Assembly: GCF_024721175.1 (NCBI RefSeq)
Contig: NZ_CP099399.1
Location: forward strand, 372,001 to 436,000
Direction: 5' to 3'
Source of the DNA: Rhizobium sp. Pop5
GTDB lineage: Bacteria; Pseudomonadota; Alphaproteobacteria; Rhizobiales; Rhizobiaceae
Length of the DNA stretch: 64,000 nucleotides
Shown: positions 28,041 through 37,166 of the stretch, one piece after another
Layout: each line of letters begins with the position of its first letter
Position numbering within the stretch: position 1 is the first letter of the stretch
Position numbers and translations under genes: made by a program
Notes under the pieces: generated by a model
What the model saw: the letters and a program-made list of their open reading frames with translations, nothing else
What the model was told of the DNA's origin: nothing
The model's database searches: none

Positions 28041-29477
28041 TCACACGTTGAGCAGAAGGAATTCCCGCTCCCAAGGGCTGATCACCTGCATGAAAGTCTC
28101 GAACTCACCGCGCTTGACGCCCGCGTAAAGGCCGATGAACTGCGCGCCGAAAATCTCCTCGAAGGCAGGCTCGTCCTCCAGCAGCGCCACTGCTTCCAGG
28201 AGGCCGCGAGGCAGGTCGATCGAGCCTTCGTTGGCCGAATCCTCGGTCGGCGCCGTCGGCTCGATCTGCTTCATGATGCCGAGCAGACCGGAGGCAAGCG
28301 AGGCGGCGAGCGCCAGATAAGGGTTGGCGTCCGAGCTCGGCAGACGGTTTTCCACGCGCCGCGCCTGCGGATCGGAAACCGGAACGCGGAAGGCGGTCGT
28401 TCTGTTGTCGTAGCCCCAAGCATTGTTGACGGGGCAGGACATATCAGGCTGCAGGCGCCGGTAGGAGTTCACGTAGGGCGCAAGCATCGCCATCGCGCTC
28501 GGCACGAATTTCTGCATGCCACCGATGAAATGGAAGAATTCCTTCGAGGCCGATCCATCCGCATTGGAGAAGACGTTCTTGCCGGTCTCGATATTAACCA
28601 CTGACTGGTGGATATGCATCGCCGAACCCGGCTGGCCCTGCATCGGCTTGGCCATGAATGTCGCGTAGATATCGTGTTTCAGCGCCGCCTCGCGGATTGT
28701 GCGCTTGAACAGGAACACTTGGTCAGCAAGCTCGATCGGATTACCGTGACGCAGGTTGATCTCGAGTTGCGCCGGTCCCTCCTCGTGGATCAGCGTATCG
28801 ATCTCCAGGCCCTGCTTCTCCGAGAAATGATAGATGTCGTCGATCAGTTCGTCGAATTCGTTGATGCCGGCGATCGAATAGCCCTGGCCGCCGAGGATCG
28901 AACGGCCGGACCGGCCTTTCGGCGGATGCAGCGGATAGTCTGGATCGTCGTTCTTGGCGACAAGGTAAAATTCGATCTCGGGCGCCACGATCGGCTTCCA
29001 GCCGCGGTCATGATAGAGGCTCATAATGCGCTTCAAGACGTTGCGCGGCGTATAGGGCACTTCTCCGCCGTCCGAATCGACGATGTCGCAGATCACCTGC
29101 GCCGTCGGGTCGCTCTCCCATGGCACGACCGAAAGCGTCGAAAGGTCGGGCATCAACTTCAGGTCGCTGTCGCGCGGCTCGTAGCGGAAGCTTTCCGTCT
29201 CGTCGGGATACTCGCCTGAAATCGTATGCCGGTAGATCGCCGAAGGCAGGGCCAGCGAGGTATTCGAGGTGAATTTCGAGCTCGGCATCATCTTGCCGCG
29301 CGGAACGCCGGCAAGGTCCGGCGTGATGCATTCAATGTCTTCGATGCCCCTGGCGCGCAGCCACTGTGACGCTTCCTTCCAGTTCGCAACGCCGCGCAGG
29401 GATCCGGGGTCCGGGGGAGTCTTCGTAGAGGCGGGTACGTTTCTGGCAGGCTTCAGCGTCGTCTTTTTTGGGGACAT
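28041..29477 (-). CDS. Glutamine synthetase family protein, PuuA-like
   Basis: A 478-residue GS-fold ligase. Visible features are the N-terminal beta-grasp (DLAGVPRGKMMP), the catalytic-domain metal motif VAPEIEFYLVAK (~residues 152-163), EEGPAQLEINLRHG (~218-231), SAMHIHQSV (~271-279), and NRLPSSDANPYLALAASLASG (C-terminal). GS families that act on amines (gamma-glutamylputrescine synthetase) have this organisation. The ATG at 29475-29477 gives MSPKKTTLK; the open frame extends upstream but without conserved sequence. It is probably co-transcribed with the FAD oxidase. Confidence 0.87.
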   Translation of the reverse strand: MSPKKTTLKPARNVPASTKTPPDPGSLRGVANWKEASQWLRARGIEDIECITPDLAGVPRGKMMPSSKFTSNTSLALPSAIYRHTISGEYPDETESFRYEPRDSDLKLMPDLSTLSVVPWESDPTAQVICDIVDSDGGEVPYTPRNVLKRIMSLYHDRGWKPIVAPEIEFYLVAKNDDPDYPLHPPKGRSGRSILGGQGYSIAGINEFDELIDDIYHFSEKQGLEIDTLIHEEGPAQLEINLRHGNPIELADQVFLFKRTIREAALKHDIYATFMAKPMQGQPGSAMHIHQSVVNIETGKNVFSNADGSASKEFFHFIGGMQKFVPSAMAMLAPYVNSYRRLQPDMSCPVNNAWGYDNRTTAFRVPVSDPQARRVENRLPSSDANPYLALAASLASGLLGIMKQIEPTAPTEDSANEGSIDLPRGLLEAVALLEDEPAFEEIFGAQFIGLYAGVKRGEFETFMQVISPWEREFLLLNV

Positions 29478-29565
29478 GACACACCGGTTTGCGTTGATCT
29501 TGACGCCATCATAACCAGACTTTGCCAATTGGCGAGGGGTTGAGAACGTTGACTTTCGTCCTTTG

Positions 29566-30786
29566 ATGGAAAAAGAAGACGCGATTTTCATCGGGGAAAC
29601 GGGTTTGCAGCGCAAAAGCGACGTCATCGTCATCGGCGCCGGGGCGGCTGGCATGATGGCGGCCATTCGCGCGGGAAAGCGCGGCCGCTCCGTCGTGGTC
29701 CTCGATCACGCAAGGGCGCCCGGCGAAAAGATCCGCATCTCCGGCGGCGGGCGCTGCAATTTCACCAATATCCATGCGGGACCGAAGAGCTTCCTTTCGG
29801 CCAATCCGCATTTCTGCAAGTCCGCGCTCGCCCGCTTCACGCCCGCAGACTTCATCGCCATGGTCGATCGCTACGGCATTGCCTGGCACGAAAAGACGCT
29901 GGGCCAGCTTTTCTGCGACGATAGCGCCAAGGACATCATCCGCATGCTGCTGGATGAGATGCGCGCAGCCGGCGCGATGCTGCATCTCGGCACCGAGATA
30001 ACAGGCGTCGAAAAGACCGGAGCCGGTTTCCTGGTATCGACGGGTGAAGGTCACTATGAAGCATCGTCGCTGATCGTCGCGACCGGCGGCAAGTCGATCC
30101 CGAAAATGGGCGCCACCGGCTTTGCCTATCGCCTCGCCGAGCAGTTCGGCCTGGCCGTGCTCGAAACCCGCCCCGGCCTGGTGCCGCTGACGCTCGATCC
30201 CGGCCTGCTCGAAAGCATCGCGCCGCTCGCCGGCATTTCCGCTCCGGCCGAAATCCGCCATGGCAGGACCGCGTTCCGAGAGGCTCTGCTCTTCACCCAT
30301 CGGGGGCTGAGCGGACCTGCCATCCTGCAGATTTCCTCCTACTGGCGCGAAGGCGACGAGATCGTCGTCGCGATCGAACCGGATATCGAGATCGCGGCGC
30401 ATCTGAAGACGGCAAAGCAGCGTAACGGCCGCCAGTCGCCGCAGACCGCACTCGGCGAGATACTGCCAAAGCGGCTGGCACAGTTTCTCGCGGAACGCGA
30501 AAAAATCGCCGGCAACATGGCCGACTTGCCCGACAAGGCGCTGCTGCGCCTTGCCGCCGCCGCGCAGAGTTGGTCGATCAAGCCTTCGGGCTCGGAAGGC
30601 TACCGCACCGCCGAAGTGACGCTCGGCGGCATCGATACAGCGGCGCTCGACTCCCGCAGCATGGAGGCAAAAGCCGTACCCGGCCTCTATTTCATCGGCG
30701 AATGCGTCGACGTCACGGGCTGGCTCGGCGGCTATAATTTCCAATGGGCATGGGCATCGGGATTTGCCGCGGGCGAATGCGCCTGA
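29566..30786 (+). CDS. NAD(P)/FAD-dependent oxidoreductase, BaiN/HI0933 family
   Basis: A 406-residue flavoprotein of the HI0933/BaiN family (a TTG one codon upstream is also possible). The FAD-binding motif SDVIVIGAGAAGMMAAIRAGKRG lies at ~residues 17-39, followed by the family hallmark APGEKIRISGGGRCNFTN (~54-71), a mid-protein SLIVATGGKSIPKMGATG, and the C-terminal FIGECVDVTGWLGGYNFQWAWASGFAAG. The physiological substrate of most family members is unknown. It is divergent from the GS-like gene, with 88 bp between start codons. Confidence 0.9.
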   Translation: MEKEDAIFIGETGLQRKSDVIVIGAGAAGMMAAIRAGKRGRSVVVLDHARAPGEKIRISGGGRCNFTNIHAGPKSFLSANPHFCKSALARFTPADFIAMVDRYGIAWHEKTLGQLFCDDSAKDIIRMLLDEMRAAGAMLHLGTEITGVEKTGAGFLVSTGEGHYEASSLIVATGGKSIPKMGATGFAYRLAEQFGLAVLETRPGLVPLTLDPGLLESIAPLAGISAPAEIRHGRTAFREALLFTHRGLSGPAILQISSYWREGDEIVVAIEPDIEIAAHLKTAKQRNGRQSPQTALGEILPKRLAQFLAEREKIAGNMADLPDKALLRLAAAAQSWSIKPSGSEGYRTAEVTLGGIDTAALDSRSMEAKAVPGLYFIGECVDVTGWLGGYNFQWAWASGFAAGECA

Positions 30787-30985
30787 AGTTCCCTGTCGCC
30801 GTCCCCTTCAGGAGCGCGCTCATAAGTCTCAAGGCGACATATATTAGCAATAGTGATTCAAGACTTCTTAAGAGAGGTGCGCCATCCTGTCTCAATTGGC
30901 GGTTAGCAAAGCTCTTCCTAGATTAAGCTTTACCGGCAAGCCGTTTTGTTGGATTGTTGTGTCAGACAGAAGTGAGGTTTCGAGC

Positions 30986-31129
30986 ATGACCAGAAACACA
31001 CGACGCGCCCGTGCCATTGCAATTGCGCAGGCAAAGCCGAATTCCAGGATGGTCGCCCTGCGTTATCTGATGCTTGCCGCCGGCGCCACCGCCGCCAGCC
31101 TCGCGCTGCTGCTATCGCACTTCATCTGA
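30986..31129 (+). CDS. Small single-span membrane protein (hypothetical)
   Basis: A 47-residue protein: a very basic N-terminus (MTRNTRRARAIAIAQAKPNSR) followed by one hydrophobic helix (~residues 24-45, YLMLAAGATAASLALLLSHFI). The ATG at 30986 is preceded by GTGAGGTTTCGAGC. Positive-inside charge and a clean helix make it a credible small membrane protein, but no family is recognised. The frame is open further upstream without a better start. Confidence 0.5.
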   Translation: MTRNTRRARAIAIAQAKPNSRMVALRYLMLAAGATAASLALLLSHFI

Positions 31130-31438
31130 TCCTTTCGCGAGGACTGTGACCAGGCTTGACGGACGCGATGGCCGCATCGCGGCGCTCAGTCTGACAATTT
31201 GCAACTATTTCACCGTCTTGGCTTAACCCGCGATCACCGCTTATCCGAAAATTAATATCTAATCTGACACAATTGCCCGCGAATATTTGGGCATCTCCAA
31301 GTTGTTGGAAATGAATGGGCAATGACTGCCGCCTGGCCTCCGGGTTTCCCAGTGTCGTTAAGAACAGCTCGATGTGCACCCGGCTGGCGCCATGTGGCCG
31401 CCGGCGGGAGGAGTGGTGTATGAAAGGCCCGGAACGCA
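31130..31438. other. Gene-free stretch upstream of the first chemoreceptor
   Basis: 309 bp with no gene I can support on either strand. A long reverse-strand frame overlaps the chemoreceptor start and has no recognisable product. The region presumably carries the chemoreceptor promoter, but I see no clear -35/-10 pair or sigma-54 site. GGGAGGAGTGGTG lies about 25 bp before the chemoreceptor start. Confidence 0.4.
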
Positions 31439-33970
31439 ATGTTGATTGACAAGATTCTTTCCCGCTTCAGGATCAAGACGAAGGTCCTGATCTTCGTTCT
31501 GCCCTTCGTGGTCACCATTTCGGCCGTGGGCTTGACGGGGCTCTACGCTTCGGGGCTTCTGCAGGGCCGCATGGAAATCTCCAACAGCGTGCTGCAATCG
31601 CTGAGCGGCTTCAAGGATCTTTACGGTTCGATGGACGACTTCCTGCGCATCACCAGCCCTCAGGCTCGTGACAAGCTGCTCGCAGATCTGAAGACCCAGC
31701 AAGGCGTGCTCGACGCGACGCTGAACCAGGTCGGAGAAGAGGCTGCCGGCCGCGACAGCCTTGCCGAAGCTTCGAGCCGCACCAAGGACATTTCGGGCGT
31801 AGTCGACAAGCTCTGGGCTCTGCATGAACAGGAGCAGGCCTTGCATGAGCAGATCGATGCGGCGCAGAAGAGCCTGATCAGCACCCGTTTCACGGTTTCC
31901 TACCAGGCCGAGGAATTGCAGACCGCGCTCCAGAGCGACGAAGGCGCCGCGACCGTCACCCTTCGCACGGCCGACCGCCTGCTGAAGGGCGGCGATTTCT
32001 TCGGCACCGTGGCCAGCGGCTACGCCAAGCCGCAGACGCCGCAGGACAAGATCGCCTACATCAACGAACAGATGCCCGCGATCATCAAGTCGCAGCGCTT
32101 GATCGCCATTTCGGTTCCGGCCAACCAGAAGAACGTCATCGACGCGCTGGCAGCGACCATCGACGGCATCAAGGCGATCGCCCAGATGCCCAGCCCGACC
32201 GATGACAACATCACCGAACTCGGCCGCCTCGTTTCGCGCTTCCGGCAGACCTCGACCTATACGCAGCTGACCGCGACGCAGATGATGCGTCAGGCGACGC
32301 AGAGTTTCGCTGAACTCGAGGGCCGCATCGGCCAGACCAACTCCGTTCTCCAGGATACCCGGCGCCTCGAAAATTCGGTCTACTCGCTGCAGATCGTCCT
32401 TTCCGATTTCCTCGCCAACTCAAGCAAGGACAATCTCGTTCGCCTGCAGCAGCAGACGGGCACGCTGAGCAAGGATATGCAGGTGCTGGCCACCAGTGCC
32501 AAGGGCATGGGCTTTGCCGAAGGCATATCAGACGCGATCCAGCCGGCGCTCGACGCTATCTCCGGCGGCGGTTCGAAGATCGTCGATACGATCGGCGAGC
32601 GCGTCACGGCCTATGCCGCCGCCCGCCAGGAACTCGATCAGATCTGGACGAAACTCACCGATTTCGCCGAGCTGCAGAAGCAGACGGCCGGCACCGAACG
32701 CACCCAGGCAAACAGCATCTCCGTGCTGACCACCGGTCTCGGTATTCTCCTGTCGATCCTCGGCGGCATCGCCCTGGTGCTGACGCTGCAGCGTCCGATC
32801 AGCCAGATCACCGGTGCGATGCGCCGCATCGCCGAAGGCGCGCTGGACACCAGCATCTCCGGCGAGCAGCGTTACGACGAAATCGGCGACATGGCGCGTG
32901 CGCTCGGCATCTTCAAGGAAAATGCCATCTCGAAGATCCGCATCGAGGAGCAGAGCGACGAGGAACGCGCCGCCGCCGAACACGAGCGCCAGCGCAACGA
33001 TGCCGAAAAGCGCGAGATGGACCGTCAGATCGAATTCGCGGTCAATCAGCTTGCCGCCGGCCTCGAGCGCATGTCGCAGGGGGATATCTCGACGACGATC
33101 GAAACGCCCTTTATCGGCCGCCTCGAACAGCTGCGTCAGGATTTCAACGGTTCGATGATGCGCCTGCAGGCGACGATGAGCCAGATCCGCGACAACGTCG
33201 AACTGATCCAGGGCAACGGCAACCAGATGGCCCAGTCGGCCGAGGACCTCTCCAAGCGCACCGAACAGCAGGCTGCCTCGCTCGAAGAGACCGCGGCCGC
33301 CGTCGATGAGATCACCGTCACGGTCCGCTCGTCGGCCGAACGCGCCAAGGATGCCGACCAGATCGTCCGTCAGGCCAAGCGCAGCGCCGACGATTCCGCC
33401 GTCGTCGTCAGCAACGCGATCGACGCGATGGGCCGTATCGAGGAGGCCGCGCGCCAGATCGAGCAGATCATCGGCGTCATCGACGAGATCGCCTTCCAGA
33501 CCAACCTGCTGGCGCTGAACGCCGGCATCGAGGCGGCGCGCGCCGGCGAAGCCGGCAAGGGCTTTGCGGTCGTCGCCATGGAAGTGCGCGAACTGGCCCA
33601 GCGCTCGGCAGCAGCGGCACAGGAGATCAAGGGCCTGATCAACAAGTCGACCAACGAGGTCAGCTCCGGATCGCAGTTCGTGCAGGAAACCGGCACCGTG
33701 CTTGCCAAGATCAGCGCTCAGATCGTCACGATCAGCCAGCATGTCGAGATGATCGCCCGCGCCAGCCACGACCAGTCCAATGCACTGCAGAGCGTCAACG
33801 CGACCGTCAACCAGATGGACCAGATGACGCAGCAGAACGCCGCGATGGTGGAGGAGACGACCGCCGCCAGCCGCGAACTGGCCGACGAAGCGGATTCGCT
33901 GCGCCGTCTCATCCAGCAGTTCAAGATCGACGGCGAAGCGACCCAAGCGCAGGTCTACCGCGCCGCCTGA
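31439..33970 (+). CDS. Methyl-accepting chemotaxis protein, long helical sensor domain
   Basis: An 843-residue chemoreceptor. TM1 is at ~residues 15-37 (VLIFVLPFVVTISAVGLTGLY). A ~390-residue periplasmic region, predicted mostly helical, follows (helical-bimodular-like by length and composition). TM2 is at ~427-449 (VLTTGLGILLSILGGIALVLTL), then HAMP (~450-505) and a signalling domain whose hairpin tip [28 protein letters not shown] lies at ~residues 685-712. No C-terminal NWETF-type tether is present (it ends QVYRAA). The ligand is unknown. A strong terminator follows at 33996. Confidence 0.93.
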   Translation: MLIDKILSRFRIKTKVLIFVLPFVVTISAVGLTGLYASGLLQGRMEISNSVLQSLSGFKDLYGSMDDFLRITSPQARDKLLADLKTQQGVLDATLNQVGEEAAGRDSLAEASSRTKDISGVVDKLWALHEQEQALHEQIDAAQKSLISTRFTVSYQAEELQTALQSDEGAATVTLRTADRLLKGGDFFGTVASGYAKPQTPQDKIAYINEQMPAIIKSQRLIAISVPANQKNVIDALAATIDGIKAIAQMPSPTDDNITELGRLVSRFRQTSTYTQLTATQMMRQATQSFAELEGRIGQTNSVLQDTRRLENSVYSLQIVLSDFLANSSKDNLVRLQQQTGTLSKDMQVLATSAKGMGFAEGISDAIQPALDAISGGGSKIVDTIGERVTAYAAARQELDQIWTKLTDFAELQKQTAGTERTQANSISVLTTGLGILLSILGGIALVLTLQRPISQITGAMRRIAEGALDTSISGEQRYDEIGDMARALGIFKENAISKIRIEEQSDEERAAAEHERQRNDAEKREMDRQIEFAVNQLAAGLERMSQGDISTTIETPFIGRLEQLRQDFNGSMMRLQATMSQIRDNVELIQGNGNQMAQSAEDLSKRTEQQAASLEETAAAVDEITVTVRSSAERAKDADQIVRQAKRSADDSAVVVSNAIDAMGRIEEAARQIEQIIGVIDEIAFQTNLLALNAGIEAARAGEAGKGFAVVAMEVRELAQRSAAAAQEIKGLINKSTNEVSSGSQFVQETGTVLAKISAQIVTISQHVEMIARASHDQSNALQSVNATVNQMDQMTQQNAAMVEETTAASRELADEADSLRRLIQQFKIDGEATQAQVYRAA

Positions 33971-33995
33971 TCGCCAAACGATCCCGTCCTTATTC

Positions 33996-34022
33996 AAACG
34001 GCCCCGTCGGGGCCGTTTGTTT
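33996..34022 (+). terminator. Rho-independent terminator after the first chemoreceptor
   Basis: AAACGGCCCC (33996-34005) and GGGGCCGTTT (34009-34018) form a perfect 10-bp stem with a 3-nt loop, followed by GTTTAT. It separates the two chemoreceptor genes into different transcripts. Confidence 0.8.
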
Positions 34023-34147
34023 ATCGTGCAGAAAACGGAAAACGTCCGAAACGAAAAGGATTAATATCTCCGGCAGCCATGTTTACGGAACGTTTTCCTT
34101 AACGCTTTTCGTCTAATTTAACCTCGGTTTATCTCCCGGGGGTTTTG

Positions 34148-35995
34148 ATGCTGCGCCTTTTCTCTTCGTCGATCGTACGCCAGATCGTTGCGATCACGCT
34201 GTTTCTGCTGGCGATCAGCACGGCCGCCATCGTTGGCGTGACCTACTACAATCTCAGCCGCTATGTCATGGATGGGGCCGTCTCCGACGCGAAGGACGCC
34301 ACCCGCGCCATGGCCGTCCTCTATGGGGCTGCCGATCAGGCTGCGAGGATCGAGCTGAAGGAGAACCAGCTCTCCACGATCACGGAAGACGCCATTCCAA
34401 CACTTGCCGATCATTCGCTGGTCGATCGGACTGCGCAGTCGATCGCGGGTGTTGCGACCATCTTCCAGAAGCAGGGCGGCGACTACGTCCGCATCTCCAC
34501 AAACGTCAAGAAGGAAAACGGCGACCGCGCCGTCGGCACGAAGCTTGCAGCCGATCATCCCGCCCAACCGGTTCTCGCCAGGGGCGAGGCTTACTATGGT
34601 CCGGCAGACCTGTTCGGCCGCAAGTTCATGACCGGCTATTTCCCCGTCAAGAGCGCATCAAGCGCCAATGTCGGCATTCTCTTCATCGGTATTCCGATGG
34701 AGGTCTATTACCAGCACATGGATCGGCTGCAGATGCTGGTTCTCGGCGCCGGCCTCGTCGTCATGCTCATCGTCGGCGTTCTCGCCTTCTATGCGATCCG
34801 TCGGTCGGTGAAACCCTTGCAGGCGCTGACCGCGAGCGTCCACTCGATTTCCTCGGGCGATCTGGAGGGAGCGATCCCCTGTGTCGGGAAGAAGAATGAA
34901 TTCGGCGACATCGGCCGGGCCCTGGCGCTTTTCCGTGACAGCGCCCGCGCGCGGCGCGACCTGGAGACGCAGGCGGCCGAACAGCGTGCTTCGAGCGATG
35001 CAGAACGCGCCAGGAACGATGCCGACAAGCGCTCGCTCGACAGCCAGATCGATTTTGCCGTTAACCAGCTTGCGGCCGGCCTCGGGCGCCTGTCGCAGGG
35101 CGATGTCTCGCAGACGATCGGCACACCCTTCGTCGGCAGGCTCGAGCAGTTACGCGTCGATTTCAATGCATCCCTCCTGCGGCTGCAGGATACGCTCACC
35201 GCTATTCGCGACAGCGCCTCGACGATCCAGCGCAACAGCAGTGCCGTCTCCACCTCTGCCGGCGAGCTTTCCAAGCGCACCGAGGCACAGGCCGCCAGCC
35301 TCGAAGAGACCGCGGCCGCCGTTGAAGAGATCACCGTGACGGTGCGCTCGTCCGCGGAACGTGCCCGTGAGGCGAACAATGTGGTGGCCGCGACCAAACG
35401 TACGGCCGACAATTCCGGCGCCGTGGTCGGCGATGCCGTCGCTGCCATGGAGCGTATCGAACAAGCTTCGCAGCGCATCGAGCAGATCATCGAGGTCATC
35501 GACGACATCGCTTTCCAAACCAATCTCCTGGCGCTGAACGCCGGTATCGAGGCTGCACGCGCGGGCGAGGCGGGCAAGGGCTTTGCCGTCGTCGCCCAGG
35601 AGGTTCGCGAACTCGCCCAGCGTTCGGCCGACGCCGCGCGTGAGATCAAGTCGCTCATCGAAACCTCGGGCCGCGAGGTGACCGCAGGTTCAGAGCTGGT
35701 CCAGAAGACCGGCAGCGTCCTTGCCTCGATCAGCCATGAGATCATCGCGATCAGCGGCCATGTCGAGACCATCGCCACCGCCAGCCGGGATCAATCGGCA
35801 GCATTGCAGGAGGTCAACGGCTCGGTCAACGCCATGGACCAGATGACCCAGAAGAACGCCTCGATGGTCGCCGAGACGACGCAGGCAAGCCGCCTGCTCG
35901 CCGGCGAGGCCGATACGCTGATGACGCTGATCGAGCGCTTCCGCATCGTCGCCGGTTCCGCCCCTTCTCATCTCGGAAGCAGAAAAGCCGCGTGA
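34148..35995 (+). CDS. Methyl-accepting chemotaxis protein with Cache-type sensor
   Basis: A 615-residue chemoreceptor (ATG at 34148; a TTG one codon upstream is in frame). TM1 is at ~10-33, the periplasmic region ~35-195 has a single-Cache pattern ([28 protein letters not shown], then [22 protein letters not shown]), TM2 is at ~197-218, HAMP follows, and the conserved tip [34 protein letters not shown] lies at ~residues 455-488. The signalling half closely resembles that of the preceding receptor, whereas the sensor halves are unrelated. TTAACGCTTTTCGTCTAATTTAA lies upstream and could hold a motility-type regulatory site. Confidence 0.93.
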   Translation: MLRLFSSSIVRQIVAITLFLLAISTAAIVGVTYYNLSRYVMDGAVSDAKDATRAMAVLYGAADQAARIELKENQLSTITEDAIPTLADHSLVDRTAQSIAGVATIFQKQGGDYVRISTNVKKENGDRAVGTKLAADHPAQPVLARGEAYYGPADLFGRKFMTGYFPVKSASSANVGILFIGIPMEVYYQHMDRLQMLVLGAGLVVMLIVGVLAFYAIRRSVKPLQALTASVHSISSGDLEGAIPCVGKKNEFGDIGRALALFRDSARARRDLETQAAEQRASSDAERARNDADKRSLDSQIDFAVNQLAAGLGRLSQGDVSQTIGTPFVGRLEQLRVDFNASLLRLQDTLTAIRDSASTIQRNSSAVSTSAGELSKRTEAQAASLEETAAAVEEITVTVRSSAERAREANNVVAATKRTADNSGAVVGDAVAAMERIEQASQRIEQIIEVIDDIAFQTNLLALNAGIEAARAGEAGKGFAVVAQEVRELAQRSADAAREIKSLIETSGREVTAGSELVQKTGSVLASISHEIIAISGHVETIATASRDQSAALQEVNGSVNAMDQMTQKNASMVAETTQASRLLAGEADTLMTLIERFRIVAGSAPSHLGSRKAA

Positions 35996-36204
35996 GCCCC
36001 GCAGTTACAGCTACTGGGGGATTGCGCCTCGGCTTTGCCTCGCCTTCCCAGACCGAGATCAAGGGACGCTAGCCAGCCACCGAAGCGAATGAGGCGGCTG
36101 TTTCCAAACTCGGCATAGAACTTGTCCTCGTCCGTTTTGCAGCCGCGTCGCGGATGGTAGTGCCGAAATCCTTGGATGCCGGCTATGGTGATGATGTCGA
36201 TCAT
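35968..36204 (-). CDS. Small hypothetical protein divergent from the LysR gene
   Basis: A 78-residue protein beginning [21 protein letters not shown]. Its start (complement of 36202-36204) is preceded by AGGAAAGGACATCACC, a good ribosome binding site. It is rich in His, Arg and Gly, has no membrane segment, and has two cysteines close together near the C-terminus (SCNCGAH). Its 3' end overlaps the convergent chemoreceptor by 28 bp. It is divergent from the LysR-type gene, so it may be that regulator's target. Family not recognised. Confidence 0.5.
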   Translation of the reverse strand: MIDIITIAGIQGFRHYHPRRGCKTDEDKFYAEFGNSRLIRFGGWLASLDLGLGRRGKAEAQSPSSCNCGAHAAFLLPR

Positions 36205-36293
36205 GGTGATGTCCTTTCCTGTAGAAGGCATCACTGATCTAGGCATCGAATTTCTCTTCATAAACGGGCAGAAACCCACTATGTTTTTCATCA

Positions 36294-37163
36294 ATGAAAA
36301 ACGCGAATTGGGATTCCTATCAGCTCTTCCTGCAGGTCGCGCGGCTCGGCGGCTTAACCGGGGCAAGTAGCGCAAGCGGATTGAGCCCCGCGACCGTCGG
36401 CCGGCGGATGCTCGATCTCGAGCAGGAGATCGGCCGTGCGCTGTTTTCGCGCAGCCAGACCGGATATCGCCTGACGCAGGACGGTCAGGCGCTGCTCGAT
36501 CATCTTCAGGAGATGGAAGCCGCCGCCCGCAAGGTGGAGGCGTGGCGGCAATCCGGCGAGGGCGGCGCGACCGTCAGGATCGCCGCCGGCACCTGGGTCG
36601 CATGGCTGCTGACGGAGAATTTCGCCGCGATCCGCATGCCGGGTGACACGTTCGCCATTTCACTCACCATCGGCGAGGCGCGTGCAAGTCTTGCCTATCG
36701 CGAGAGCGATATCGGCATTCGCGCCTTCGAGCCGGAGGAGGCCAATCTAGCGGCCCGTCTGCTCGGAGAGGTGGCCTACGCGGTCTATGCCAGGCGCAAT
36801 GCCGCCGAGGCCGACGAGCGCTGGATTGCGGTCGCCGAGGAGGAGGCGATATCGGCCTATCTGCGCTGGCCGCACGCAAACGCCGCGGCAGGGATCATCG
36901 CTACGGTCAACCGGCCGCGTTCGCTGCCGGATCTGGTGCGCGCCGGCGCCGGCAAGACCATACTTCCCTGCTTCGTCGGCGATCTCCATCCGGAATTGCA
37001 GCGGCAGGGCGGCGAGCTGCCGGAATTGCGCCACCGGCAATGGATCGTCATGAATGCCGAGGACCGTCATCGTCCGGAAATCCGGACGGTCGCCGACCGC
37101 ATGACCAAGCTCATCAGGAGTTATGCCGATCTCTTCGCTGGCAAACGGCCGAGTCGTGCTTAG
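36294..37163 (+). CDS. LysR-family transcriptional regulator
   Basis: A 289-residue regulator. The N-terminal winged helix-turn-helix (~residues 6-65) contains FLQVARLGGLTGASSASGLSPATVGRRMLDLEQEIGRALFSRSQTGYRLTQDG, and a substrate-binding-type effector domain follows from ~90. The GRRMLDLE pattern (instead of SRxIxxLE) is typical of a rhizobial LysR subgroup. It is divergent from the 78-residue gene and ends 3 bp from the convergent LuxR-type gene. Effector and targets are unknown. Confidence 0.88.
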   Translation: MKNANWDSYQLFLQVARLGGLTGASSASGLSPATVGRRMLDLEQEIGRALFSRSQTGYRLTQDGQALLDHLQEMEAAARKVEAWRQSGEGGATVRIAAGTWVAWLLTENFAAIRMPGDTFAISLTIGEARASLAYRESDIGIRAFEPEEANLAARLLGEVAYAVYARRNAAEADERWIAVAEEEAISAYLRWPHANAAAGIIATVNRPRSLPDLVRAGAGKTILPCFVGDLHPELQRQGGELPELRHRQWIVMNAEDRHRPEIRTVADRMTKLIRSYADLFAGKRPSRA

Positions 37164-37166
37164 GAT

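Noticed and set aside
29478..29666. N-terminal extension of the glutamine-synthetase-like gene
   Set aside because: The upstream 63 codons overlap the divergent flavoprotein gene and are not GS-like. The ATG at 29477 starts the conserved protein.
32528..33997. - strand open frame of about 489 codons inside the first chemoreceptor
   Set aside because: Asp/Arg/Gly-rich shadow; the + strand has the full chemoreceptor signalling domain.
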